DNA of 64,000 nucleotides, taken from assembly GCA_964482955.1 (NCBI GenBank), contig CAYZZW010000005.1, positions 34,810 through 98,809 of the forward strand. Direction: 5' to 3'. The notes below the pieces were generated by a model. It saw only the letters and a list, made by a program, of their open reading frames with translations. It was not told the DNA's origin and searched no databases. Of the stretch, positions 48,741 to 57,926 are shown one piece after another. Positions within the stretch are counted from its first letter, which is position 1, and each line of letters begins with the position of its first letter. The stretch is from JAPLSN01 sp964482955 (GTDB lineage: Bacteria > Spirochaetota > Spirochaetia > Treponematales > UBA12059). The translations under genes and the position numbers were made by a program.

Positions 48741-50669
48741 TCAGGCGCCCCATTTCGCGTACAGGCGCTCGATGTCGACGAGGGTGTCCTGGAGCTCGTT
48801 CGACAGCTTGCGGGCGAGCGCGAACTCGCGGCGCTCGAACGCGTCCCGCACCCGCCGCTCGAGGCCGGTCTTCACCGACTCGAGCTCGACGATCCGCTCC
48901 TCGACCGCGAGCGTTTCCCGCGCGTTCTTTCCCGACGCGGCCTTCGCCCGCGCGATCGAACCGCAGCGCGCGAGCACGCCACGCTCGCCCACCGCGACGC
49001 CGCCGTGACCCGGGCCCGCGACGCGCGCGGCGCCCGCCCCCGATTCGGCCCAGAACTCGGTGAACGTCCCCTCGAAGGGCACGAACTTCCGGTCCGTGAC
49101 GTACACGATGCGGTCCGCCACCTTTTCGATGAAATAGCGGTCGTGCGACACGATGAACACCGTGCCGTCGTACTCGGCCAGGCAATCCTCCACCGATTCG
49201 CGCGCGTCGATGTCGAGGTGGTTCGTGGGCTCGTCGAGCACGAGGAAGTTCGACCCCGTCCACACCGCGCGCGCGAGCTGCAGGCGGTTGAGTTCCCCGC
49301 CCGACAGCGTCTCGATCAGGCGGTCCGGATCGTCGCGCCCGAAACCGTAGTCGCGCAGGATGGCCCGGAGGTCGCTTTCGCGGGCGCCGAGCGCCTCGAA
49401 TTCGCCGCGTACCGTCCGGCCCCGGCGGAACCCGTCGCGGTCCTGCGCCACGTAGCCGACCTTCATGCTCGGGCACACGCGGATGGGACCGTTCTCCCAG
49501 TCCGCCCTCTCCACGAGATCGCGCAGGAAGGTGGTCTTGCCGCAGCCGTTCGGCCCCACGAGGGCCACCCGTTCGCCGGTGAGCACGTCGAACGACGCGT
49601 TGTCGTAGAGGACAGTGTCGCCATACCCCCGCGTGTATCCCTCGACGATGAGCGCGAAATCGCTCTTGACCTCGGCCGCCCCGCGCCCGGAAAAACTCGC
49701 CGTGATCGCGGTGGAGCCCAGATCCGGCTTGGCCACCGCCCGGTCCTTTTCGCGCTCGAGCTGCCTCCGGCGGGCCCGGAGCACCTGCCCGAGGGCTCCC
49801 GAGCTCTTCGCCTGGCGCTTCGTGAACGCCGCCGCCCGCGTCGCGCAGCGCTCCACCATCTTTTCGAGACGCTCGATCTTCTTCCGCGACGCCTGCCAGT
49901 CCTCGCCCCGCGTCGCCGCGTTCCGCAGCTTTTCCAGGCGATAGGCCGAGTAGTCGCCCGTGTACTCCTTCGCCCTGCCGCGCTCGAGCTCCACGACGCG
50001 CCCGACGGCGCGGTCCAGCAACATGCGGTTGTGCGACACGAGCAGCACCGCCGACTTGAGGCCGGCGAGGAACTCCTCGAGCCAGGCCATGCCCCAGAAG
50101 TCCAGGTGGTTCCCCGGCTCGTCGAGGATGAGGAGGTCGGGATTCCCCTGCAGCGCGCGCGCGAGCGCGAGCGTGCCCCGCTCCCCGCCCAACAGCGACG
50201 CGGCGGGAGTGTTTTCGCGCTCGCCGAGGCCCACGAGCGCGAGCGCCCGGGAAGCCCGCTCCTCCGTGAAGTCGCCGCCGAGCGCCTCGTGCTCCTCGAA
50301 CGCCCGTTCGTATTCCTTCATGAGGCGATCGAGGCTTCCCCCGTCCGCGGCCGCGAGCCGCTCTTCGACGTCCCGCAGACGCGCGGTCGCCGCCATGCAG
50401 TCGACGAGCATGTAATCGATCGCGCGCAGCTCGCCGGGAGGCTCGACATGCTGGGTCAGGAAGCCGATCCGCGCTCCCGGCCGCACGACGCGCGCGCCGC
50501 GAAAATCGTCGTCCAGACCCGCGAGCGCGTTGAGGAGCGTCGTCTTGCCCGCCCCGTTCGCCCCCACGAGCCCGACCTTGTCGCCCTCGTTGATCCTGAG
50601 GTCGATACCGTCGAGCACCGGCGTCCCCGCGTAATCCCGTTTCAAATTCCTGCATTCCACGATGGCCAT
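48741..50669 (-). CDS. ABC-F family ATPase, ribosome-associated
   Basis: The 642-residue protein starts at ATG 50669. It has two nucleotide-binding domains: Walker A GANGAGKTTL with signature SLLGGERGTLA, and GPNGCGKTTF with signature ETLSGGELNRLQ. They are joined by a charged linker (RRQLEREKDRAV), and a C-terminal coiled coil follows. There are no membrane segments. ABC-F proteins act at the ribosomal E site, and many confer resistance to antibiotics. The attenuator-type leader upstream argues for an antibiotic- or translation-responsive member. Confidence 0.9.
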   Translation of the reverse strand: MAIVECRNLKRDYAGTPVLDGIDLRINEGDKVGLVGANGAGKTTLLNALAGLDDDFRGARVVRPGARIGFLTQHVEPPGELRAIDYMLVDCMAATARLRDVEERLAAADGGSLDRLMKEYERAFEEHEALGGDFTEERASRALALVGLGERENTPAASLLGGERGTLALARALQGNPDLLILDEPGNHLDFWGMAWLEEFLAGLKSAVLLVSHNRMLLDRAVGRVVELERGRAKEYTGDYSAYRLEKLRNAATRGEDWQASRKKIERLEKMVERCATRAAAFTKRQAKSSGALGQVLRARRRQLEREKDRAVAKPDLGSTAITASFSGRGAAEVKSDFALIVEGYTRGYGDTVLYDNASFDVLTGERVALVGPNGCGKTTFLRDLVERADWENGPIRVCPSMKVGYVAQDRDGFRRGRTVRGEFEALGARESDLRAILRDYGFGRDDPDRLIETLSGGELNRLQLARAVWTGSNFLVLDEPTNHLDIDARESVEDCLAEYDGTVFIVSHDRYFIEKVADRIVYVTDRKFVPFEGTFTEFWAESGAGAARVAGPGHGGVAVGERGVLARCGSIARAKAASGKNARETLAVEERIVELESVKTGLERRVRDAFERREFALARKLSNELQDTLVDIERLYAKWGA

Positions 50670-50770
50670 ATGATTCTCCCGCGCGAAACGCGGGGGCGCA
50701 TCGGCGCGCGGGCTTCCCGACGCGACCGCGCTCGAACCGGGTTCGGGCGAACCCCAGGTCCGCGCACGGA

Positions 50771-50808
50771 CGCAAAAAAAAGCCGCGGATCCGATGACCC
50801 GCGGCGTT
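50771..50808 (-). terminator. Attenuator terminator in the ABC-F leader
   Basis: On the minus strand GCCGCGG pairs with CCGCGGC around a 10-nt loop and is followed by eight T. It sits between the leader peptide and the ABC-F start, so most transcripts would end here unless the leader refolds. A CGCATA/TATGCG hairpin just upstream could compete. Confidence 0.75.
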
Positions 50809-50825
50809 CGCATACGTATTGGTTT

Positions 50826-50888
50826 CTATGCGATCGTCAGGGCACACCTATCCCGTCGAAACGAAAACTCGTTTTTGACGCGAGCCAT
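50826..50888 (-). CDS. 20-residue leader peptide of the ABC-F gene
   Basis: ATG 50888 to TAG encodes MARVKNEFSFRRDR and a short tail CALTIA. GAGGG lies about 9 nt upstream, and the promoter starts transcription about 28 nt before. An in-frame ATG at 50912 is nearly at the transcript start. GGGCACC at the beginning can pair with GGTGTGCCC within the ORF, so ribosome stalling could change the downstream fold. Confidence 0.6.
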   Translation of the reverse strand: MARVKNEFSFRRDRCALTIA

Positions 50889-50922
50889 GAAAGTGGTGCC
50901 CTCGATCAACATAGTGATGGAA

Positions 50923-50951
50923 ATCATATCACCGCCCGTTTCCGCTGTCAA
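50923..50951 (-). promoter_or_regulatory. Strong promoter of the ABC-F leader
   Basis: On the minus strand TTGACA (50951..50946) and TATGAT (50928..50923) are exactly 17 bp apart. The leader to the ABC-F start is about 247 nt. Confidence 0.82.
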
Positions 50952-50966
50952 CGCGGGAGCGGCCGT

Positions 50967-51518
50967 TCAGAACCTCCAGCCGACCAGCAGTCCGCCGTCC
51001 CAGGCCATGTTCATCGGGAACTGTCCGAACACCGGCGGCGGATTGCCCGAAACGGGGATGTTCTTTCCGACCGCGATCCGCAGCTCGATCGCGACATGCT
51101 CCCCGGCCAGCCACTTGTGCCCGGCCCCGACCAGGATCGGAGCCATGCCGAAGGAAAAGTCGTCATCCGCGTTGCTGATGGAAAGCCCGGTGTACCCGGC
51201 ACCCGCCGACAGGAAGAATCCCTTCATGTCCGCCGCGGGATAGAACCGGAAGTCGGCCGACGCGTTGAAGCCGCCGACGTTCATCCCGTCCACTTCCATC
51301 ATGAACCAGTACCCGCGCGCCCCGACCGAGGCGCCGCCGTTCCCGAGCCCGTACTCGACGCGCCCCATGATGAGCCGCGAGACCGCCAGAATCGGATCGA
51401 TCCCCACTTCGATCCTGAGCCGCTCGTCTCCGGCGGCGGCTTCTTTCGCGCCGCCTTCGGCGAAAGCCAGCCCCGCCGCCGCGACGCAGAGCGCCGCCAC
51501 TACCCACAGCTTTTTCAT
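50967..51518 (-). CDS. Small outer-membrane beta-barrel-like protein
   Basis: The 183-residue protein starts at ATG 51518 (CAAGGAGTGTTC). A signal peptide (KKLWVVAALCVAAAGLAFA) precedes repeated amphipathic strands (GARGYWFMMEVDGMNVGGFN, KGFFLSAGAGYTGLSIS, GHKWLAGEHVAIELRIAVGK) and it ends in an aromatic residue (VGWRF), typical of eight-stranded outer membrane barrels. The function is unknown. Confidence 0.72.
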   Translation of the reverse strand: MKKLWVVAALCVAAAGLAFAEGGAKEAAAGDERLRIEVGIDPILAVSRLIMGRVEYGLGNGGASVGARGYWFMMEVDGMNVGGFNASADFRFYPAADMKGFFLSAGAGYTGLSISNADDDFSFGMAPILVGAGHKWLAGEHVAIELRIAVGKNIPVSGNPPPVFGQFPMNMAWDGGLLVGWRF

Positions 51519-51614
51519 GAACACTCCTTGCCTCTTGTATTTCCACACTTCCTTCGACGTCGGAAGATGTTTTTGCCTTCCTATCGGCGTCTTTCTCCAT
51601 GACCGCATTTGAGA

Positions 51615-51734
51615 AGGGGGAAGTCTCCCCCTCGCTCCGAAATCCTCGCGCGAAGCCTGCCGAAAACGCAATTCGTCACGTGCGCCGCGAAAGCCTCCGG
51701 ACAGATCTTCGCGCTCCGGGTTTCTCCGCTACCC
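51615..51734. repeat. 120-bp intergenic repeat, copy A
   Basis: A conserved left arm (51615-51652, beginning with the hairpin GGGGGA-AGTC-TCCCCC) and a conserved right arm (51705-51734) flank a diverged centre. Both arms recur at 56585-56706. It lies after the partner gene of the orphan cassette. The remainder of 51519-51864 holds nothing else I can support. Confidence 0.8.
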
Positions 51735-51864
51735 TCTCGATACACGCATATCTTTTTTTCATCCTTCCTTTTTCGGTGTTGACGATCCAGAACCGTGCTT
51801 TCACTACAACAAGACTACCGACCGGCACGGCAAGCCATACGCTTTGCCTACCTTCGCACAAACA

Positions 51865-52731
51865 TCACGATCCTGAGACGTCGTAATGCTTTTTGATCAG
51901 TTCATAGGCATGTGGTATCTCAAGTGTTACGCGTATTCCAAAATAATCCCCTGTTTCCGTATCAACACCATACTTCCCATACTTCTTTGCCACCGTAGAA
52001 AGGAAAAGGTTGGAGACATCAGAATCTTCCTTGTACGTAATCGTAACCAAATCGACAATTCCTTCGATATTTTCGAGATACCACTTCAGATCAAATTCAA
52101 ATATTTTTTTGTCAAAGCACTTTCCGTCTTCAGTAAAATAGAATCCAAAATCAGCAACATTTGCAGATAGTCTATAAAATTGTGAAATTGCTGGTTTACC
52201 ATTAGGACAATAGGAACGAGCAAGTCCAAAAAACATACTCAATATATCTTCTTTTGATCGGCGCTGGCTAAACCACCAAAAGCCAGGATCAATCGTTTCA
52301 CCGCTAAATGCAGGATATATAAATAATGAATAACTAACCAACGTATTGGCACTATAAAACTTTTCGAATGCTTCTTTTGTTTTTCCTTGCGCGAAACTTA
52401 GCGCGCTATCCGCAGCAATAAGTAATCCCATATAATTTTCATCTATTGCTGCTTCTTCGACATAGCGTGGAACATCATAGTCGACATACAGCTTCTTTAT
52501 TGCCGTTTCCAACACTTCATGAGCTTTTGAGTACTCTTTATTTCCCGCAAGGCGCCACGCCTCTAGCATGGCGCCATCAAGTATGTCAAAGTCATCGAAA
52601 TGTCGCTCAAGAATAGAACCTTTATTGTACGTCTTGAAATTTGGATCAAAAAACGAAGTCGGATCTTCGGCAAAAACATAGCACATACCGACAATACCAA
52701 ACAGAAGAACACAACGCAATTTTACCACCAT
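51865..52731 (-). CDS. Secreted helical protein, partner gene of the orphan cassette
   Basis: The 288-residue protein starts at ATG 52731 (GGGAGGCTTCTC), 10 bp inside the end of the upstream giant-protein copy, so translation is coupled. A signal peptide (VVKLRCVLLFGIVGMCYVFA) is followed by TPR-like helices (AWRLAGNKEYSKAHEVLETA, ALSFAQGKTKEAFEKFYSAN). It is strikingly AT-rich compared with the flanks. In toxin cassettes a small coupled gene here would be the immunity gene, and export would fit protection against an envelope-acting effector. This is inference. Confidence 0.6.
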   Translation of the reverse strand: MVVKLRCVLLFGIVGMCYVFAEDPTSFFDPNFKTYNKGSILERHFDDFDILDGAMLEAWRLAGNKEYSKAHEVLETAIKKLYVDYDVPRYVEEAAIDENYMGLLIAADSALSFAQGKTKEAFEKFYSANTLVSYSLFIYPAFSGETIDPGFWWFSQRRSKEDILSMFFGLARSYCPNGKPAISQFYRLSANVADFGFYFTEDGKCFDKKIFEFDLKWYLENIEGIVDLVTITYKEDSDVSNLFLSTVAKKYGKYGVDTETGDYFGIRVTLEIPHAYELIKKHYDVSGS

Positions 52732-55700
52732 GAGAAGCCTCCCGTCGACCACTTCCAGCCATTCCTGTTATCGTAGATACCATCTAATTTTTTATCTCGC
52801 CACTTGTAGATTTCATTTAAATTTCTATTTGTCACACTCCCTGTCACATATACTTTGCTTTGAAACCATTCGACGCTATTTACGGTTGATACAAAGCTCT
52901 GATAAATTCGCGCATCGCTAGTCATGTTTAAAATCATGGGCAGGAAGGTATTTCTATGCCTAGCATCTGAAGTCGGCAGGAACATACCCTGATATCCTTT
53001 ATCCTTATATAGTTTTTCCAGGTTAATCGGCATTGGGCTTGAAGCTACCGAGGCAGCCATATAATTCCTGAGAGCTGTATCCATGTCCGCGAGTCCGCCC
53101 GACATGAATTCCTGCGCGGCTCGATAACTGGCCATCTCGCCGGCGAGTGCTCTTGCCATGCCTTTCTCCGTGTATCCGAACATGGCACCTGCCCGTTCTA
53201 CAGAATACAACGAGTTGTAATACTGACGGGACAAGCCGGTTACTTCAACGGCGTAGGCATAACCTTCGGCGGCAGCCTTGACATTGGTCTTGAAGATATC
53301 CATCACCAACTGTGCCTGGTTTTTCATCTTTCCTTTGAAAAATGGCGCAGTGAGCGCGTCCTTAACCAAGTCTTCGAAAACGGACGTGCCAAGGCCAGAC
53401 AATGCATCCCGTGTGTTTCCACTCAATTCTCCCGTCCGCAGGAAATCGCCGATACCCGATGCCCCAAAACCGGATAATCCAGGCGGAAGGGAAACGCCCC
53501 GCGCTTCGGCGATTTTGTCGATTAGACCTTTTTCGATCAGGAGATTCATATACTCGGGGCCTAACCGCGCCAGTACTCCTTGCGTTGCTTCAAGCAACGT
53601 ATTGGTCGCGGTATCGCAATTTTCTATATCGATACCTGCCGCCTTAAGCTTTTTCTTCGCGTCGACAGACAAGGATTTGTACTGTTCTTTCAATGTCTCG
53701 GAAACCGCTTTCAATTCAGCGTACTTCTTGAGTTCCGTTTCCCGGTAATCGCCTTCAATACCGAGCCGCTTGCCTTCTCCGCTAAGGAAGTCTGCAAGTT
53801 CTTCTTTCCAAATAGCCGCACCTTTTCCGTACATCGCGCGGACAATCTCGCTTTTCATGATTGCGTCTTTCGCCTTGCCGTCGAACCCGTACCGGCTTAT
53901 CACCCAATCTTCGGTGGCTTTATCCAGCGTAGCTTTCGCATAACTATTGGGTCCGTTCGATTCGAGCAATCCTTGATTACCGAGTCGTTTCAGAGTCGAC
54001 TCCCGGCCATATTCCCGGTAATAGGCGGACATTTCGCCGATCCCTGAAATCAAACTCTCGCCGCTAAAAACCCACTTCGTTTGCAGATCTGAAAAACCGT
54101 CATATTCGCGTATGTACGCCGATTCTTCGTTTCTTCCCTTTAGATGATCATCTTCATGCGCCATAAAGCCGGCCAATTGGGCGGACTCTTCAAGGCCTCG
54201 CCCCAATAGCCGCTCATCAAGCACAATGCTGCCGTCTCTTGTCGTGGCGAGTCCGCCGGATATCCCTTCATAGATGACGTCTTGCGTCCCGCTCTTCATT
54301 CGCTTGGCAAGCTCCCAATTCTCGGCATTTTTCATGTGTCCAAGTTGGTTTATCGCCGCCAGCGTCGAGTTGCCCTTGACGCCGCCGAGCTTGAACTTCG
54401 AGATGTCGATGGTTTCGGAGAGGCCCTTCAAGCTGGCCGCGATGGTGCCGAGGCTGATATCCGTTCCTCCCTGCCCGAGCTGCATCCCGAAGCCGTCCTT
54501 GCCGACGTTCATCTCGAGGAGGCCCATGGAGACCGGATTGCCGCCCGCGTTCTTGAGTCCGGGGATCATCCCGAGGTTCAGGACGTTGAACGTCGCGTTG
54601 CCGGTCATCGCGTAGGTCACCGCCGAGCTCGTGAGCCCTCCCGCCAGGCCGTTGAAACGCCCGATGCTCGCCGTGTCGAATACTTTATCACTGAGTCCGG
54701 TTCCGTTCCAGTCGTATTTGTTCAAGAGCCCGAGGCTGCCGGACGCGAAGGTCCCCGCCATTCCCGACAGGATGCTGGCGCCCGAGTTGATATTGAACGT
54801 GCTCGCGGCGAAGGCGTCCGAACTCCAGCCGAGTGAGCCGTTCGCGTTGAGCTGGAAGGCGTTGATCGCGTTGGTCGCGGTCATGGTCGAGGCGGTCTGG
54901 AGGCCGGTGAGCATGGTCTTCCCGATGACGCCCGACATGCTCGATTCGTCCATGAAACCGGACAAGCCGTTTTTCCAGAAGCCGCCCGTATCGCCGCCGA
55001 AGCCGTTGAAGACGCCGCCCACGGCGGTGCTCACGGCGCTCGAGGCCACTTTCTTCCCGAAGTCGAGGCCGGCTTGCGCCCAGCTCTTGGCGCCTGAGCC
55101 TGCGTCGATGGTCGAGAACACGGCGTCGTCGGCCAGGTTCATCGCGGCGGCGCCGAGCATGGCGGGGAGGCCCGAGCCGGCGGTGCAGATCGTGGCCGCC
55201 ACCGCGACGCCCAGGTCCACGGCGGAGCGCAGGCTCGGCGCCTTGAAGGAGCTGCCGTAGTCGTCCCACATCGCGCGTTCGTAGAAGGGCTTGCCCGCGG
55301 CCGCGTAGCCGTTCGCCTCCACCATCGCGTTCCACTGGAACGCCCCCATGATGCGCGCCAGTTCGCCTTCGCCGGAGCTCACCATGTTCCAGGTCATGGA
55401 CTTGTCGAGGTTGAGGTCTTCGCCGTCCTTGAACTCGGGCGCGTACCCGAGGTGCTTTCCGAAGAGGCCCGCGTCGCTATAGCTCTTCTTCCGGTATTCG
55501 TTCGGCACGGTGAAGGTGATCGGCTTTTCGGAGCCGAAGGGGGTCATCGTGACGACGGTCGGGTTCGCCTTGGCGTCCGCTTCCTTGCGGTCTTCCTCCT
55601 CGCGCAGGGTCTTGATTGCCTTGCGGTCTTCCTCGGTGCCGAAGATGTCGTCGAACTTCTCCTTCACTTCGTCTTGCGCCTGGTCGATCATGCCTTCGAT

Positions 55701-56453
55701 GCCCCACGCATCCAGCCGCGCCATCTGGTCCACGTCGAGGCGGGTCGAGATCGCGAGGGTCGGGGCGATGAAGCCGCGGTACGTCCCGACGCTGGTCCGG
55801 CGGGTGACGTAGGTGTCGCCCAACGTGGAGTTCACGACGAGGTCCTTCGTATACGCGTCGCCCGAGCGCACGTAGCCGCCGCTGGCGAACACCGAGTCCA
55901 TGGAGTCGTCGAAGCCCTCGTTGGCGTCGGCCACCTGCTTTTCGTAGTTCTTGCCGATCTCCGCGATCGAGCGCCGGGCGTTCTCCGCCATGATGAGGGC
56001 GTTGGACGCCGAGGCTTCTTCCGCGCGCTTCCTTGCCAGGTTCTTCGCGGTGGCTTCGATGAGCGCGGCGTCGCCGTAGGACGGGCCGCCGGAGCCGCGC
56101 GCCACCCGCGTGTCGAAGCGGGAGCCGCTTTGGGCCAGGGCCAGGAGGGCGGTGCGCGAGTCGGCGAAGCCGGAGCGCGAAAGGAGTTCGTCCGCGAGTT
56201 TGGCGGCGTTCGGGGAGGCGATGCCGATGTCGGAGGCTCCCGCGAAGAGCGTGCGGTTTTCGCGGGCTTCGGCGTCGACGCCGAGGCTCGTGAGCAGGGC
56301 TTCGTTCGCGCCTTCGCTGCCGATCCGGGCGGCGCGGTCGAGCCATTCGCGCCGGTCGTCCAGGTAATCGACGTATTCGGCGTTCCACGCGTCCGACTTC
56401 TCCGCGTAGGCGTCCGCGTAGTCCTTGCGCCATCGGGCGGCGGCTTCGGTCAT
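52722..56453 (-). CDS. Truncated paralogue of the giant protein with an alternative C-terminus (orphan cassette)
   Basis: From ATG 56453 the frame encodes 1243 residues. The first about 700 are nearly identical to the middle of the giant protein at 57927-64000; identity ends at KGNSTLAAI. The rest differs, although residues about 740-800 remain distantly similar, with HEDDH (near 763) in place of HEGIH. The C-terminal 450 residues have no recognised domain. The homologous frame upstream of the ATG continues to 56569 and then hits unrelated sequence, so the N-terminal 660 residues are missing. It may be silent and serve as a recombination donor. Confidence 0.8.
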   Translation of the reverse strand: MTEAAARWRKDYADAYAEKSDAWNAEYVDYLDDRREWLDRAARIGSEGANEALLTSLGVDAEARENRTLFAGASDIGIASPNAAKLADELLSRSGFADSRTALLALAQSGSRFDTRVARGSGGPSYGDAALIEATAKNLARKRAEEASASNALIMAENARRSIAEIGKNYEKQVADANEGFDDSMDSVFASGGYVRSGDAYTKDLVVNSTLGDTYVTRRTSVGTYRGFIAPTLAISTRLDVDQMARLDAWGIEGMIDQAQDEVKEKFDDIFGTEEDRKAIKTLREEEDRKEADAKANPTVVTMTPFGSEKPITFTVPNEYRKKSYSDAGLFGKHLGYAPEFKDGEDLNLDKSMTWNMVSSGEGELARIMGAFQWNAMVEANGYAAAGKPFYERAMWDDYGSSFKAPSLRSAVDLGVAVAATICTAGSGLPAMLGAAAMNLADDAVFSTIDAGSGAKSWAQAGLDFGKKVASSAVSTAVGGVFNGFGGDTGGFWKNGLSGFMDESSMSGVIGKTMLTGLQTASTMTATNAINAFQLNANGSLGWSSDAFAASTFNINSGASILSGMAGTFASGSLGLLNKYDWNGTGLSDKVFDTASIGRFNGLAGGLTSSAVTYAMTGNATFNVLNLGMIPGLKNAGGNPVSMGLLEMNVGKDGFGMQLGQGGTDISLGTIAASLKGLSETIDISKFKLGGVKGNSTLAAINQLGHMKNAENWELAKRMKSGTQDVIYEGISGGLATTRDGSIVLDERLLGRGLEESAQLAGFMAHEDDHLKGRNEESAYIREYDGFSDLQTKWVFSGESLISGIGEMSAYYREYGRESTLKRLGNQGLLESNGPNSYAKATLDKATEDWVISRYGFDGKAKDAIMKSEIVRAMYGKGAAIWKEELADFLSGEGKRLGIEGDYRETELKKYAELKAVSETLKEQYKSLSVDAKKKLKAAGIDIENCDTATNTLLEATQGVLARLGPEYMNLLIEKGLIDKIAEARGVSLPPGLSGFGASGIGDFLRTGELSGNTRDALSGLGTSVFEDLVKDALTAPFFKGKMKNQAQLVMDIFKTNVKAAAEGYAYAVEVTGLSRQYYNSLYSVERAGAMFGYTEKGMARALAGEMASYRAAQEFMSGGLADMDTALRNYMAASVASSPMPINLEKLYKDKGYQGMFLPTSDARHRNTFLPMILNMTSDARIYQSFVSTVNSVEWFQSKVYVTGSVTNRNLNEIYKWRDKKLDGIYDNRNGWKWSTGGFSWW

Positions 56454-56569
56454 CGTCTCGAGGCCTTCCTTCCAGTCTTCCGTGGCCTTCGCGACGATGA
56501 TGCCGACTCGCTCGTCGAACGCGCCGCGCTTCCGCGCGAGTTCCCTGACGCGTTCGTTCCACTCGATGG
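54352..56569 (-). repeat. 2.2-kb duplicated core, copy in the orphan gene
   Basis: These 2218 bp match 59743..61960 with a constant offset of 5391 bp. I noticed one mismatch (56551). Identity begins inside the codon after KGNSTLAA and ends at ACTCGATGG, after which the copies are unrelated. Confidence 0.95.
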
Positions 56570-56584
56570 AAAGTATAATTGGGG

Positions 56585-56706
56585 AGGGGGAAGTCTCCCC
56601 CTCGCTCCGAAATCCTCGCGCGTAGGTCAGCAGAAAACGGGGAGCGCTTCACATAAAGCTAAAGCTGGCCGAGCAATCTTCGCGCTCCGGGTTTCTCCGC
56701 TACCCC
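56585..56706. repeat. 120-bp intergenic repeat, copy B
   Basis: The left arm (56585-56632) and right arm (56676-56706) match copy A; the centre differs. It lies precisely between the truncated 5' end of the orphan core and the stop of the first partner gene, marking a module boundary. Confidence 0.8.
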
Positions 56707-56721
56707 CTCTATTCAGATGCG

Positions 56722-57888
56722 TTATGATTTCTGTCCCGGGCTGTTATCAGTCGGGCCAGGATTGAATTTCCGCATCATGAGCGTCGGCGGCGAGCCTTTT
56801 CCGTTATACTTGAAATAAAATATCGCGTCACCTTCTATCCAGAACGAACATGGCAAATTAATACTGAACGCTTCTTTCTCGACATCCTTGATCTCATCGG
56901 ACCCATCGTAGCATTTTATCGTATACAACTGATCTCCAAGATAGTATTCTTTCGCATATGCATAGCCTGCATAGTCTTCATGAACAGTCAAACCCATATG
57001 AAAAATATCTGTTGAAAAAAATAGCTTACCGTTCCGAGCTTGCCCCGGGAAACGAAAAGCAGCCATTGAAGGATTATTCAGTACTCTTCCGTTAGTATAG
57101 TCTTCGTTTGTTCGAGACCATGCGAATATTTCTTTTTCTATTTTTACCATATTGCCTAAAATCGTCCCTTTATATATATGTTCTGTAGTTGTTGAGGATT
57201 CTCCTTTGCTGACACCCGAACGCGATAATAAATATATTATTTCATTATCAATTATTGAAGGAGCCATACTTAGATATTTATATGTCATTTTTCCTTCAAG
57301 ATCGTATCTGTCATTCGGAAGCACGCAATCTATACGTTCTTCTGGTTTTGCCGGCTTATCAGCTGAAAAATACTCATAGTAACTCTTGCCAACGAATTTA
57401 GTTCGTATATCAAAGCAATTTTTTTCGAAAAAGTCATTATAATCAATAACCGTACTTTTTCTGGTTTTAAGATTGTAGACATAGTACGTATCGTATTCGT
57501 GTCCGATAAAATCACGCTCCAAGAGATCAGAAAAGTCCTTACCTGGATCGGAGCATTGATAATACAGATTCTGCTTGATCCGATCATAATAGATGAAACG
57601 CACTTGTTCTGAGTATTGGTTCAGGTGGCTCTTGCCGTATTTCCTCCTTGGATTCTGGTCAATTGTATCATTGTTGTCGAGAGAAAAGAGCTTGGTAAGC
57701 GTTCTCTCCGCAATCTTGTACTCGATAACGCCTTGCCGCGCCGGAACAAGTAGCGTGTTCGCGTCTACGGCTACCACCTGCGGATATAGCACTGGAACTC
57801 GTACCGGGGCGGGCAGTGGCGTCGCCTGTGCCATCGCAAAACCGCATAGAACGGCACATAATGCCAAAAACACAAGCAAACGCTGCAT
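56722..57888 (-). CDS. Secreted protein, partner gene of the giant protein
   Basis: The 388-residue protein starts at ATG 57888 (GGGAGGCGGGT), 38 bp after the giant gene stop. A signal peptide (QRLLVFLALCAVLCGFAMA) is followed by repeated beta segments (LYYQCSDPG, YDTYYVYNLKTRKSTVIDY, GKLFFSTDIFHMG) suggesting a beta-propeller. It is AT-rich relative to its surroundings. By position it is the counterpart of the 51865-52731 gene, but the two are not similar in sequence, as expected for effector-specific partners. Confidence 0.6.
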   Translation of the reverse strand: MQRLLVFLALCAVLCGFAMAQATPLPAPVRVPVLYPQVVAVDANTLLVPARQGVIEYKIAERTLTKLFSLDNNDTIDQNPRRKYGKSHLNQYSEQVRFIYYDRIKQNLYYQCSDPGKDFSDLLERDFIGHEYDTYYVYNLKTRKSTVIDYNDFFEKNCFDIRTKFVGKSYYEYFSADKPAKPEERIDCVLPNDRYDLEGKMTYKYLSMAPSIIDNEIIYLLSRSGVSKGESSTTTEHIYKGTILGNMVKIEKEIFAWSRTNEDYTNGRVLNNPSMAAFRFPGQARNGKLFFSTDIFHMGLTVHEDYAGYAYAKEYYLGDQLYTIKCYDGSDEIKDVEKEAFSINLPCSFWIEGDAIFYFKYNGKGSPPTLMMRKFNPGPTDNSPGQKS

Positions 57889-57926
57889 ACCCGCCTCCCG
57901 CGTACGATTACATTCTAGCACTTAGG

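Noticed and set aside
48369..51602. A stop-free plus-strand frame of more than 1000 codons
   Set aside because: It is antisense to the ABC-F and macrodomain genes and consists of His/Arg/Pro-rich sequence, the usual mirror of high-GC codon bias. No start signal or domain is visible.
51676..51861. Short minus-strand frame between the orphan partner gene and the outer-membrane protein
   Set aside because: It overlaps the 120-bp repeat, is mostly Arg-rich and lacks a counterpart frame in the second repeat copy.
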